Shown here: one piece after another, positions 1 through 8,051 of the stretch
How positions within the stretch are numbered: position 1 is the first letter of the stretch
Layout: each line of letters opens with the position of its first letter
Assembly (NCBI RefSeq): GCF_001704275.1
Contig: NZ_CP011533.1
Coordinates: 310,001 to 374,000 of the forward strand
Direction of reading: 5' to 3'
DNA length: 64,000 nucleotides
Source: Streptomyces noursei ATCC 11455
GTDB lineage: Bacteria > Actinomycetota > Actinomycetes > Streptomycetales > Streptomycetaceae
Translations under genes and position numbers: made by a program
Notes under the pieces: model-generated
What the model was told of the DNA's origin: nothing
The model's input: only the letters and a program-made list of their open reading frames with translations
The model's database searches: none

Positions 1-2
1 CC

Positions 3-320
3 AACGATGCGCAGAGTCCGACGTTGGCTCTGTCGAATGGCCACAATGGGGACTACTATGAGCTTGAGGGGAACGCGCAACTCAAGGGTGAAGGCGCCAC
101 CACCTTCGATATCGCTCCCGATGATAGTAAGCTTACCCTTAGTCGGTCCAAGTCTGGTTCTGATGCCAACTACGGGTTCACTATCAAGCATGAGACCAGT
201 GAAGGTGTTCGAGAACACATTGTCCCTTCCGTCCACCTGACGCCCGGAGCTACCGGGACGCTGGATCTTCCTTCTTGGTCCGGCGGCAAAGGGAAGCCCT
301 TCAAGGTCGAAAGTAACTAG
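3..320 (+). CDS. C-terminal part of an unknown protein, cut by the window edge
   Basis: The frame is open from the first bases of the window to a TAG at 318-320, giving at least 105 residues with no convincing internal start and no ribosome binding site before the first TTG. The gene therefore probably begins upstream. The sequence is rich in Ser, Gly, Asp and Lys, with alternating polar and hydrophobic residues as in a beta-sandwich extracellular domain. I do not recognise a family. Its base composition is lower in GC than its neighbours, like the secreted proteins at 10.1 and 18.3 kb. Function unknown. Confidence 0.5.
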   Translation, partial: NDAQSPTLALSNGHNGDYYELEGNAQLKGEGATTFDIAPDDSKLTLSRSKSGSDANYGFTIKHETSEGVREHIVPSVHLTPGATGTLDLPSWSGGKGKPFKVESN

Positions 321-670
321 CACTCTCTCAACGCCCCAGAGGTAGAGGGCATCGCCAGAGATGTCATTGACCCGTGTTCTCCTATCCTGCCGCATGCGAC
401 CTCGAGGAAGAGCTTCTGGAGCTGGTGACGATGGTGATTGTCGCCTGTGATGGGGAGCGTACCCAGGGCCGTTCCAAAGTCCAGGTGATCAAGTGAATGT
501 GCTGATCACGGCGTTGTGGCGATGTCCGGTCGGGCCGTTCCATGAGCAACGGGGCTCTGGTTGAAGCAGGCGACCGCCAAGTCGTTCTGCTGAACCGGAG
601 CCCCGATGTGCCGCCAGTCTGCCACTGTGTGTCTGGTCAAGTCCGTTGCTTTGCATCGGTGTTCGGGGCG
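321..670. other. 350 bp without a gene; contains a repeated 60-bp sequence
   Basis: No reading frame here looks coding. The stretch at about 597-658 occurs again in inverted orientation at about 15640-15706 with a few mismatches, and a shorter piece (GCAGACTGACGGCACATCG) recurs near 8525 and 34903. It is probably a relic of a dispersed element. Confidence 0.4.
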
Positions 671-1038
671 GGGCGACTCTGCTGCGCAATTCGCTGTGGG
701 GCAGTGGGTGTTGGCGAGATGATTGCCCTGGTGGTCGTTTTCTTGTCGTGCGGCCGCTGGGGAGATGATGCGGATGTCGTTGCGGGTGAAGGGGCTGCCG
801 GAGATTCCGGAGCAGACTGTTGTGGTGGCCCGGGCGGCGTTCCCGAAGGGGAGCCTGGCGATGCGGGTGCGGGACCGCTTGGCGGAGGTCTTCGCCGACG
901 AGCCGTTCACCGGTGCCTTCGGGGTCCGTGGTGCCCCGGGGATGGCGCCGGCGGTGCTGTCGCTGGTCACGGTGCTTCAGTTCGCCGAGAACCTGACCGA
1001 CCGGCAGGCTGCCGCGATGGCCGTCCGTGCGATCGATT
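671..1038 (+). pseudogene. IS1182-family transposase, 5' fragment with left terminal repeat
   Basis: An inverted repeat tip (GGGCGACTCTGCTGCGCAAT, 671-690) is followed by a frame starting at ATG 765 or 774. It encodes about 90 residues of the N-terminal domain of an IS1182-family transposase (MSLRVKGLPEIPEQ..., ...LTDRQAAAMAVRAID). Translation ends at a TGA created where the next element begins at 1039, so the catalytic part is missing. The same tip, inverted, occurs at about 23004, the far end of another IS1182 copy, which identifies it as the terminal repeat. Confidence 0.75.
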
Positions 1039-1973
1039 GAGGTTTTCTCAACGGGGGTTATTTCCATTGGTTGTTGAGGGTGAGGGCGGCTTGGGCGATG
1101 GCGCCGATGCGGCTGGGGCTGAGGGTAACGTGCTGTAGGGCCCGCCAGCGTTGCTTGAGTTCAGCGGCGGTGCGTTCGCCCAGTGCTCGGATGCCGCGGA
1201 GGAGTTGGTTGTAGGTGCGGTTGTTGACATGCAGAGCTTTCTCGGAGCGGCCGCAGGGCCGCTTGATGGGGGTGTGCACTCCGATGCCGGCGCCTTGGTA
1301 GCCCTTGTCGGCCAGGGTCGGCAGGCCTTCGGCGGCCGCCTTGTAGAGCGCGGGTAGCACGTGGTGTCGAGTGGCGGTGATGTCTGGAACGGAGCCGGGC
1401 TCGACGTCGGAAACCCACAGCGGGGTACCGTCGGGGGCAGAGAGGAACTGGATATTCCCACCGAAGGCCTTGTGCTTGGCTGAGTACCACCAGTCCGTCC
1501 CCGTCTCCCGCGCCCCGGCGAGCCGGTCACACTCGATCAGTGTGCCGTCCAGGACCACATGGCTCGTCCCCTCGCGCCGGCACTGCTGGAGGACTTCGTG
1601 CAGGTCAGGGGCCTGCCCCGCGAGAACGCCGATGCCTTCATGAAGGTAGCGGTAGCCGGTGGCTTGCGAGATCCCAGCATCCACCGCGGCGCAGTGCACA
1701 CACCTCTTCTCCCGGAACCAGCGCAGTATCAACACCGCCTGGCGGAACGGGCCCAGTGCCCGCGATCCCTTCGGCGTGCCGATCGCACGGCGGTGCGCGG
1801 CCAACAGCCGGGACAAGTACTCCACCACCGGGCGTGGCACGTCGAGCATGGCAGAATAGCGAACCATCGTGAAGCCTCTGGGATTCAGGAACGTGATCTT
1901 GGCAGACCCGTTCCTACCAGGGGCTTCACGTCTTCACCAGCCCGGACCGCACCCCTTTCGCTGAGAACACCTC
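1039..1973. mobile_element. IS5-family element (type J), complete
   Basis: The ends are imperfect inverted repeats: GAGGTTTTCTCAACG at the left, and at the right the complement of GAGGTGTTCTCAGCG. One transposase gene lies between them on the minus strand. The element abuts the IS1182 fragment on the left and type G on the right with no spacer. The flanking trinucleotides do not match, so at least one neighbour was changed after insertion. Confidence 0.75.
1058..1867 (-). CDS. IS5-family transposase (type J)
   Basis: A 269-residue DDE transposase of the IS5 family (DDE_Tnp_4-like). An N-terminal helix-turn-helix region (QAVLILRWF...GISQATGYRYL) precedes the catalytic core. The likely triad is Asp in VVLDGTLIECDR, Asp in SVPDITATRHH and Glu in ALGERTAAELKQRW, all present in order. 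Length is normal and there is no frameshift, so the copy may be active. It catalyses cut-and-paste movement of its own element. Confidence 0.85.
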   Translation of the reverse strand: MVRYSAMLDVPRPVVEYLSRLLAAHRRAIGTPKGSRALGPFRQAVLILRWFREKRCVHCAAVDAGISQATGYRYLHEGIGVLAGQAPDLHEVLQQCRREGTSHVVLDGTLIECDRLAGARETGTDWWYSAKHKAFGGNIQFLSAPDGTPLWVSDVEPGSVPDITATRHHVLPALYKAAAEGLPTLADKGYQGAGIGVHTPIKRPCGRSEKALHVNNRTYNQLLRGIRALGERTAAELKQRWRALQHVTLSPSRIGAIAQAALTLNNQWK

Positions 1974-2880
1974 ACTGAACCTCTTTCATCCTGAGTAGTC
2001 GCAGGTCAGGAGCGTGTGAACGGCCTGGACGATGCGGCTGATGCGGTTGGTTGAGCATCGTGCCTGGCGGAGGGTCCGCCATTGCTTGAGTTGGGCGAAG
2101 GCGCGTTCGCCTGGTGCTCGGAGGCGGGCGTGGTCGCGGTTGAACAGTTGGTAGTGGTCGGGTTGTTCGCGGTGGTTCTTGTAGGGGGTGCGGACGGTTG
2201 CGCCGGCGCCTTGGTAGGCGCGGTCGGCCAGGACGAGGATCTGCCTGGTGAGGCAGGCCTGGACGATGCCGTGAGCCCGTGCCGCGGTCAGGTCGTGGGT
2301 GCGTCCGGGCAACGCGCGGGAGAACCACAGTGGAGTGCCGTCTGGGGACGCGATGACCTGCACGTTCATTCCGTGCCGCTTGTGTTTTTGGCTGTAGTAC
2401 GGCTCGTCTGCGGCGATGCGGTCGGTGGGGATCAGTGTCCCGTCAACGACGACGAAGTCGCCCTCACCCAGGCCCACCAGGGCCTCGCGCAGGCCGGGTG
2501 CCCACGAGGCGAGGATCATCAAGGTCTCGTCCACGTACCGCCAAGCCGTCGCCTCCGATACCCCGAAACCGGCTCCGACCTGCGCGAACGTCTCGTTCTT
2601 CCGAAAGTGCGCCAACACCAGTAGGGCCTGCTTGAAGCAACCGAGCCGTCGCCAGGGCGAGTTCAGCTCCTGCCGGCGGGCATGGATCAGCCAGGAAACG
2701 TGCTCAACGAGTTCGTGCGGGACGTCGCGCATGGAAGAATACGGAACCAACAGGGCTCCTCGGACGCTGCGTGATGAGTGATGTCACCACAGCAACGACC
2801 AGGGGCCCTGTCTTGTCACTAACTCCCCTCTGACCAGGCATTTCACCCTCGCAGAGGCAGGATGAAAGAGGTTCACTGAT
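1974..2880. mobile_element. IS5-family element (type G), complete copy G1
   Basis: Inverted repeats TGAACCTCTTTCATCCTG at both ends enclose one minus-strand transposase gene. Related copies are a 3' remnant at 14193-14388, a decayed piece near 10955-11108 and a copy with a nonsense codon at 31721-32627. Confidence 0.8.
1986..2750 (-). CDS. IS5-family transposase (type G)
   Basis: A 254-residue transposase reading from a TTG start; an internal ATG six codons later is an alternative. The HTH region (GVSEATAWRYVDE) is followed by the catalytic sites VVVDGTLIPTDR, LPGRTHDLTAARAHG and APGERAFAQLKQW. The frame is intact and of normal length for the family. It is about 30% similar in layout to the type J protein beside it, but a different subgroup. 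Confidence 0.85.
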   Translation of the reverse strand: MVPYSSMRDVPHELVEHVSWLIHARRQELNSPWRRLGCFKQALLVLAHFRKNETFAQVGAGFGVSEATAWRYVDETLMILASWAPGLREALVGLGEGDFVVVDGTLIPTDRIAADEPYYSQKHKRHGMNVQVIASPDGTPLWFSRALPGRTHDLTAARAHGIVQACLTRQILVLADRAYQGAGATVRTPYKNHREQPDHYQLFNRDHARLRAPGERAFAQLKQWRTLRQARCSTNRISRIVQAVHTLLTCDYSG

Positions 2881-2891
2881 ACTCTATAGGC

Positions 2892-3473
2892 GTGAGCCTG
2901 GACTATGCGCGGTTGCGGAAGATCGCCGATGAGCTGTCGAAATACGCCCAGCATCTCGAGGGTGCCTGGACGGTGGAGATCGGCGCCGGCGGTCCGGTCT
3001 TGACGATGATGAGCCCAGTCAACCGGCACGAGAGAATCGCTGGTCGGGTCCGGGACCAGATTAACCAACAGATCCGCGCCACGCATCCGGGGTGGATTGC
3101 GGAAACTGGGCCTGAGGTTGAAGATCCGAGGCTCGGCCGTCTGCGTCGGCCTGACGTTCTGGTGTGTGACGAGGAGGCACTCGACTCTGACCGGGATTGC
3201 CTCGCCCCACATGAGGTTCTGGCATGTATTGAGGTGGTGTCGAAGTCTAACCCAAGCAACGATTATGTTGACAAGATGGCCGACTACCCTGCGATGGGCA
3301 TCGGCCTGTATATGATTGTCGATCCGCGGGACGGCACTATCACGGTCCATGATGAGCCATACCATGGCAAGTACCAGAGCAGCAAGCCCTACATTTTCGG
3401 CGACAAGGTCCCCTTCGGTCCATGGGGGATCGACACCACTGCTTTCCGCAGGTACGGCAAGGGCGACGAATGA
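2892..3473 (+). CDS. Uma2-family PD-(D/E)XK nuclease-like protein
   Basis: A 193-residue protein matching the Uma2 family (DUF820), which has a restriction-endonuclease-like fold and is widespread in actinobacteria and cyanobacteria. The expected acidic site is visible: Asp88 in RRPDVLV, then Glu114 and Lys118 in ACIEVVSKS, followed by the family's DYVDKMADY region. Length is normal. The start is a GTG eleven bases after the end of type G, so its native promoter may have been displaced. Its stop codon overlaps the ATG of a helix-turn-helix gene (ATGA), which suggests translational coupling. Biological role is not established for this family; the coupled HTH partner suggests self-regulation or a paired system (inference). 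Confidence 0.8.
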   Translation: MSLDYARLRKIADELSKYAQHLEGAWTVEIGAGGPVLTMMSPVNRHERIAGRVRDQINQQIRATHPGWIAETGPEVEDPRLGRLRRPDVLVCDEEALDSDRDCLAPHEVLACIEVVSKSNPSNDYVDKMADYPAMGIGLYMIVDPRDGTITVHDEPYHGKYQSSKPYIFGDKVPFGPWGIDTTAFRRYGKGDE

Positions 3474-3583
3474 GCCTCTCGGAACTGAGGGAGCACACAG
3501 GCCTCACCCAAGCAGAGGCCGCGGTTCGTATGGGCACCGCCCAACCCAACATCTCCCGCCTCGAACGCCTCCCGGTCGAAGAA
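3470..3583 (+). pseudogene. XRE-type HTH regulator, truncated by IS630
   Basis: It starts at the ATG overlapping the Uma2 stop. The first 38 residues read as a Cro/C1-type helix-turn-helix (LREHTGLTQAEAAVRMGTAQ, PNISRLERL). The frame then runs into the IS630 tip TATTGATCCGAAAC and loses homology. The regulator is therefore cut after its DNA-binding region. The insertion lies at TA, as expected for IS630. Confidence 0.75.
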
Positions 3584-4016
3584 GTATTGATCCGAAACTC
3601 AAAGGGTTCTATTCGATGGTGTAGCGGACGTGTGGGCCGCCGAAGTATCCGCGGACGATGTGTGGCTGGCGTTGGCGGCGGTGGAAGAACGTGCGGGTTT
3701 CGGTGGCGAGTTGGACTTGGTCGCGGGCCCGGCTGTGCATCGGCAGGCTGCGTTTGAGGTCGGCGTTGACCAGTTCGTCGGGGTTCAGCTCCGGCGAGTA
3801 CGGCGGCAGGAAGTGCAGCTCGATGCGGTCGGGGTGATCGGCGAGCCAGGCGCGGACCTGGCGGGAGCGGTGGGCGGAGTGGCCGTCCACGACGAGGTGC
3901 ACCTTGTGGTCGAAGTGGCCCGCGAGCCGGTCGAGGAAGCGGCATATGACGTCGGCGTCGAAGGTCTCGGTGAACACCATGAAGTGCATCCGGCCCTTCG
4001 TGCTGATCGCGGACGG
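3584..4016 (-). pseudogene. IS630-family transposase (type H), C-terminal fragment
   Basis: The minus strand encodes the C-terminal half of a DDE_3 transposase: FMVFTETFDADVI, HLVVDGHSAHRSRQVRAW, LPPYSPELNPDELVNADLK, ending near the left tip. The PYSPELNP motif is diagnostic of the Tc1/mariner-IS630 group. The N-terminal half was removed when IS3 type C inserted at 4017. Other relics of this type lie at 12640-12736 and 18259-18296. Confidence 0.8.
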
Positions 4017-4821
4017 GCCTTGACCCTGAATCCTGGACACGGGTTATGCGGCTGGTGTCGGCGTAGTTGATGTTGTTTCGGAGGCTGTCTCGTAGGCGAT
4101 CGGGCTGCGTTGTCCGAGGCGGGAGTGACGGCGTCGGGTGTTGTAGCGGTTGAGCCAGCGGAACGCGTCGAGGCGAGCCTCGCGTTCACTGGACCAGGTC
4201 CTGCGGCCCTGGAGTGTTTCGCGTTTGAACGTTGCGTTGAAGGACTCGGCGAGCGCGTTGTCCGCGCTGGAGCCGATGGCGCTCATGGACTGGCGGACGC
4301 CGGCTTGGCGGCAGGCGTCGGCGAAGGCTCGGCTGGTGTACTGGGCGCCGTGGTCGGTGTGCATGACCGCTCCGGCGAGGCTGCCGCGGGTATGTTCGGC
4401 GGCGGCCAGGGCGTCGGTGACGAGGTCGGTGCGCATGCGGTCCGCGATCGCCCAGCCGACCAGGCGGCGTAAGGCGAGGTCGATGACAGTGGCCAAATAC
4501 AGGAACTTCCCACCGTCCAGCGGGAGATAGGTAATGTCGCCGACGTACTTCGTGTTCGGCTCGCTTGCCGTGAAGTCGCGGCCGATGAGGTCCGGGGCCT
4601 TCGCCGCGGCCGGGTCCGCGACAGTGGTGCGATGCCTGCGACGCAGCCGCACGCCTGCCAGGCCGATGCTGCGCATCACACGCGCGATCCGCTTGTGGTT
4701 GACGCGCTCACCCGCCTCGCGGAGCTCGGCGGTGATCCTGGGGACGCCATAGGTGCCGTCCGACTCACGGTGCACGGCCCGTATCCGGACGGCGAGGCGA
4801 GCGTCGGCCGCCGCCCGGGCG

Positions 4822-6299
4822 GAGGGTGTACACCAGGTTGTGTGAGTGAGCGATGATTGCTCCTGTTGAGTCCGGTTCCTGCCCTGAACGGAAAGTGACA
4901 CAGCGTGATATCGAGGCAGGACGACGAGATGCACCGTGCCGAGGCTGCGGAGCGGGTGAAGCGGGTGCTGTCGCCGGAGGCGATCGACGCGCTGATCGCG
5001 GACGCGAAGGACTCCGGGATCGGTCTGGACGGCCGGGGCGGTCTGTTGCAGCAGATGATGAAGCAGGTCATCGAGCGGGCCCTGCAGGCCGAGATGAGCG
5101 ACCACCTCGGCTACGAGGCCGGCGATCCGGCCGGGCGGGGCAGCGGGAACAACCGCAACGGCTCGTACCCGAAGACGGTGACGACCACGGCCGGCCCGGT
5201 CGAACTCGACGTGCCGCGAGACCGCAAGGGCGAGTTCGAGCCGCGGATCGTGCCGAAGGGGACCCGCAGGCTGGGGCAGGTCGACGAGATGATCCTGTCG
5301 CTCTACGCGCGCGGCATGACGACCCGTGACATCACCGCCCACCTGCACGAGGTCTACGGCGCCGAGGTGTCCCCGGCGCTGGTCTCGAAGGTCACCGACG
5401 TCATCGCCGATGAGGTGCAGTCCTGGCAGCACCGGCCGCTGGACGAGTGCTACCCGATCTTGTATGTGGATGCGATCCGGATCAAGGTCCGGGACAACGG
5501 ACACGTCGTCAACAAGGCCGCCCACCTGGTCATCGGCGTCGACGTGGACGGCATCAAGAACGTCCCGGGCATCTGGCTCCAGGACAACGAAGGTGCCAAG
5601 TTCTGGCTGCACGTGCTGACCCAGCTCAAGCACCGAGGCCTGGCCGACGCCCTCGTGGTGTGCTGTGACGGCCTCAAGGGCCTGCCGGAGGCGATCGAGG
5701 CCGTCTGGCCCCAGGCGGTCACGCAGACGTGCGTCGTTCACTTGATCAGGTCGGCGCTGAAATACGTGAACTCCACCGACCGCAAGAAGGTCGCCGCCGC
5801 CCTCAAGCCCGTCTACACCGCCGTCGACGAGACCGCCGCCCTCGAAGCCCTCGAGGCCGTCCGCGAGGAGTGGGGGCGGCAGTATCCCGGCACGATCAGC
5901 GTGTTCGAGAACGCCTGGGCCCAGTTCATCCCGTTCCTCGACTTCGACCAGGACATCCGCCGCGTCATCTACACGACCAATGCGATTGAGTCCATGAACC
6001 GCAACCTGCGCAAACTCGTCAAGACCAGCGGGCACTTCCCGTCCGACGACGCCGCCCTGAAGATGCTCTACCTCGGCATCCGCAACATCGAGGGCAGGCA
6101 CATCGACGGCCACGGAACCAAAGTCCCCGCCGGCCGGATCCGCGGGACCGGGACCCTCGGCTGGACCCGCGCCATGAACCAGTTCAAGATCCGCTTCGGC
6201 GACCGGCTCCCCCTCTAACCATCAACCGACAGTAACCAACGGCAGGAACCAGACCAACAGAGCACAACAGGCATCACACACAAACCAGTTGACATCCCC
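4822..6299. mobile_element. IS256-family element, copy 1 (1478 bp)
   Basis: Ends GAGGGTGTACACCAGG and complement GGGGATGTCAACTGG, with the transposase on the plus strand. The flanks CCCGGGCG (left) and CCCGGGCC (right) are a near-perfect 8-bp repeat. The uninterrupted target is visible in copy C2 at about 21493-21510. The element looks identical in length and sequence to copies 2 and 3. Confidence 0.9.
4905..6218 (+). CDS. IS256-family transposase (copy 1)
   Basis: A 437-residue mutator-type transposase (Transposase_mut family), start GTG 4905 or ATG 4929; the latter has AGGACGACGAG just upstream. Catalytic acids are placed by family knowledge at Asp in LYVDAIRIKVRD, Asp in VVCCDGLKGLP and Glu in VFENAWAQFIPF. 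The tail YTTNAIESMNRNLRK is the typical C-terminal motif. The frame is intact, full length and probably active. Confidence 0.9.
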   Translation: MISRQDDEMHRAEAAERVKRVLSPEAIDALIADAKDSGIGLDGRGGLLQQMMKQVIERALQAEMSDHLGYEAGDPAGRGSGNNRNGSYPKTVTTTAGPVELDVPRDRKGEFEPRIVPKGTRRLGQVDEMILSLYARGMTTRDITAHLHEVYGAEVSPALVSKVTDVIADEVQSWQHRPLDECYPILYVDAIRIKVRDNGHVVNKAAHLVIGVDVDGIKNVPGIWLQDNEGAKFWLHVLTQLKHRGLADALVVCCDGLKGLPEAIEAVWPQAVTQTCVVHLIRSALKYVNSTDRKKVAAALKPVYTAVDETAALEALEAVREEWGRQYPGTISVFENAWAQFIPFLDFDQDIRRVIYTTNAIESMNRNLRKLVKTSGHFPSDDAALKMLYLGIRNIEGRHIDGHGTKVPAGRIRGTGTLGWTRAMNQFKIRFGDRLPL

Positions 6300-6422
6300 C
6301 CCGGGCCCGATCCGCGGCCGTTCGACGCCAGTAGTAGAAACTGGAACGGGCGATGCCGAGGATGGTGCACAGCCGCTTCACGCCGTAGCGGCGCTGGTGG
6401 TCGGCAACGAACTGGAAGCGGT

Positions 6423-6728
6423 TCACCAGCGCGTCTCCCCGGCGAAATACTTCGCCGCCTTGCGCAGGATCTCGCGTTCCTCCTCCAACTCGCGGACCTT
6501 CTTCCGCAGAGCGGCGTTCTCCGCCTCCAACGGCGTCGGCGGCTCGGTCGGCACCTCCGCCCGCCGCCCCCGCGGCCGGCTCGCGCCAGCTGCCCGGACC
6601 CAGTTCCGCAAGGTCTCGGGATTGATCCCCAGATCGGCAGCGACCTGCCGGATCGTCGCCCCGGGCCGCGACTGGTACAACGCGACCGCGTCCACCTTGA
6701 ACTGCGGCGGATAGTTCTTCATGACCAC
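6423..6728 (-). CDS. IS3 type C OrfA (transposase DNA-binding subunit)
   Basis: A 101-residue protein with a transposase_8/HTH_Tnp_1 domain (QFKVDAVALYQ, IRQVAADLGINPETLRNWVR) and a C-terminal leucine-zipper-like helix rich in Glu and Lys. Its TGA overlaps the GTG of orfB (GTGA), which fits translational coupling or -1 frameshifting known in IS3. Identical to the copy at 21619-21924. Here the partner orfB is broken by IS256. Confidence 0.85.
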   Translation of the reverse strand: MVMKNYPPQFKVDAVALYQSRPGATIRQVAADLGINPETLRNWVRAAGASRPRGRRAEVPTEPPTPLEAENAALRKKVRELEEEREILRKAAKYFAGETRW

Positions 6729-6792
6729 GAGATGCCCGTTCTCAGATCCTCAGGATCCAGTGTCTCGCGTGTCCAGGATCAAGGGTCAAGGC

Positions 6793-6963
6793 TCCCGTGT
6801 GACTAGCCCATCAAGTTGATCGGCATCCAGCCCTGTCGTAACGTTCCAGCCCAACGGCCCTGCCCCGGTAGAAAACTGACGTCGTCGCAAACGTCACGCT
6901 ACCCAGCAGGGCCGCCCTCGTGATCAAGAACAGCAGGCCGAAAACCCCCGTGAATAGACCTCC
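6793..6963. mobile_element. Terminal remnant of a type B IS5 element
   Basis: About 170 bp match the transposase-start end of the type B element (compare 20500-20658), ending with the tip GTGAATAGACCTCC. The remainder was lost, probably at the C1 junction. The tip is fused directly to codon 16 of a histidine-rich protein gene, truncating it. Confidence 0.7.
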
Positions 6964-7011
6964 TGCTAATGCTGTAGCTGTGGCTAATCGGGATGTGATT
7001 GCACGAAACAT
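6964..7011 (-). pseudogene. Small secreted His-rich protein, third copy, truncated after the signal peptide start
   Basis: The minus strand from ATG 7011 encodes MFRAITSRLATATALA, identical to the first 16 residues of the gene at 32747-33016, then runs into the IS remnant. The ribosome binding site AGGAGAATGCTGA and about 130 bp upstream are conserved with the two complete copies. The mature part is gone. Confidence 0.85.
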
Positions 7012-7047
7012 TCAGCATTCTCCTATTCTTGTGATTCCGTGGGCGTG

Positions 7048-7070
7048 GCACGGACCATGAATGTCCGTGC
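7048..7070. promoter_or_regulatory. Inverted repeat in the 5' region of the truncated His-rich gene
   Basis: Perfect 8-bp arms GCACGGAC / GTCCGTGC with a 7-bp loop, 37 bp upstream of the start codon. The same element precedes the copies at 31555 and 33016. It could be an operator or an mRNA hairpin. Confidence 0.55.
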
Positions 7071-7142
7071 TTCGACGGAAGTACGTGCCTCGATCTTGTA
7101 TGAGGGGCCGCCAGCTCGCTGACAGGGCTGATGCATTCTCAG

Positions 7143-8048
7143 GAGGCCTATTCACGGGGGTTTCAACCATCGTTCTTGATCACGAGGACGGCCCTGCTCG
7201 GTAGCGTGACGTTTGAGAGAGCGTCAGTTAACTACCGTGGCAGGGCCGTTGAGCTGGAACATTACGACAGGACTGGACACCGAGCAACTTGACGGGCTGG
7301 TCGCACGAGTTCACCAAGAGCTCGTGCAGGATCCGGATCCGCCGGTGATGCCGGGGCGGATGTGGGCGCTGGGCCTGTACAAGTCGGTGGTGTTGGTGCT
7401 GTTCCTGCTGCGGCAGAACCCAGTCCAGGAGGTGGCCGCCGAGTTGTTCGGGATCTCCCAGGCCACCGTCTCCAGGCGATGGACGGCCCTGCTGCCGATG
7501 GTGGAGAAGGTCCTGGCCACGCACGTTCCCGATCCCACCGAGGCCTCTGCCGGCCGGATCGTACTCGTGGATGGCACCTTGGTCACGACGTGGGACTGGT
7601 CCAGCGAGGGCACCACGATGTTCTCCGGCAAGCACCGCGACACCGGCTTCAACCTGCAGACCGCCGCCACTCTCGCCGGCGACCTGCTCGCGGTCTCCGC
7701 GCCGGTGCCCGGCAGCCGGCACGACATGCACGCCTGGCGCCAGTCCCACTTCCCCGAGGCCTTCGCCGAACGCGAGGGCATAGGCGACCTGGGCTACGCC
7801 GGCTCCCGACTGTTCACCCCCAGGCGCAAGCCGCCCGGCCAGGAACGATCCGCCGGAGACAAGAGAGCCAACCGCTCCGTCAACACGCTCCGAGCCGCAG
7901 TCGAACGGGCCATCGCGCACCTGAAGAACTGGAAGATTCTCGCCACCCGCTACCGCGGCCCCCTCACCCGCTTCCCCGACATCGTCAAGACCGTCACCGC
8001 CCTCACCTTCTACACAAGAGGCTGGTGAGGCCTACGTGAATAACCCTC
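7143..8048. mobile_element. IS5-family element type A, copy A1 (906 bp, intact)
   Basis: Ends GAGGCCTATTCACG and complement GAGGGTTATTCACG. Direct repeats CAG (7140-7142 and 8049-8051) flank it, a 3-bp target duplication. It separates the His-rich upstream region from a decayed ISAs1 copy. This is the only copy of type A in the window with an uninterrupted transposase. Confidence 0.9.
7213..8028 (+). CDS. IS5-family transposase, type A, the intact copy
   Basis: A 271-residue DDE transposase from a TTG start. An HTH (AAELFGISQATVSRRW) precedes the core with IVLVDGTLVTTWDW, PVPGSRHDMHAWRQ and RAAVERAIAHLKNWK carrying the presumed Asp, Asp and Glu. At codon 199 it has CGA (Arg), where three other copies carry TGA. 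It is thus a candidate source of transposase for the defective copies. Confidence 0.88.
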   Translation: MRERQLTTVAGPLSWNITTGLDTEQLDGLVARVHQELVQDPDPPVMPGRMWALGLYKSVVLVLFLLRQNPVQEVAAELFGISQATVSRRWTALLPMVEKVLATHVPDPTEASAGRIVLVDGTLVTTWDWSSEGTTMFSGKHRDTGFNLQTAATLAGDLLAVSAPVPGSRHDMHAWRQSHFPEAFAEREGIGDLGYAGSRLFTPRRKPPGQERSAGDKRANRSVNTLRAAVERAIAHLKNWKILATRYRGPLTRFPDIVKTVTALTFYTRGW

Positions 8049-8051
8049 CAG

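Larger units (their letters stand above)
4044..6425 (-). pseudogene. IS3 type C transposase (orfB), interrupted by IS256
   Basis: The integrase-core gene (rve domain) is in two pieces. The 5' part lies at 6300-6425 (FQFVADHQRRYGVKRLC) and the rest at 4044-4821, with DITYLPLDGG, HTDHGAQYTS and ESFNATFKRE carrying the three catalytic acids. Compared with the intact 299-residue copy at 20723-21622 it differs at few residues. A large antisense reading frame across this region is an artefact of high GC. Confidence 0.85.
4017..6792. mobile_element. IS3-family element (type C) copy C1, split by IS256
   Basis: Inverted repeats GCCTTGACCCTGAATCCTGG and (complement) GCCTTGACCCTTGATCCTGG bound the element. 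Removing the IS256 copy leaves a sequence almost identical to the complete copy at 20696-21988. The size difference (about 5 bp) fits an 8-bp target duplication minus a 3-bp loss at the insertion point. Confidence 0.85.

Noticed and set aside
4044..6113. A 689-codon open frame antisense to IS256, and similar 485-631-codon frames over the other two copies
   Set aside because: It overlaps the conserved transposase in the opposite strand, shows no family match outside the IS3 part at one end, and is repetitive in Val/Asp/Leu as expected from GC-rich codons read backwards.
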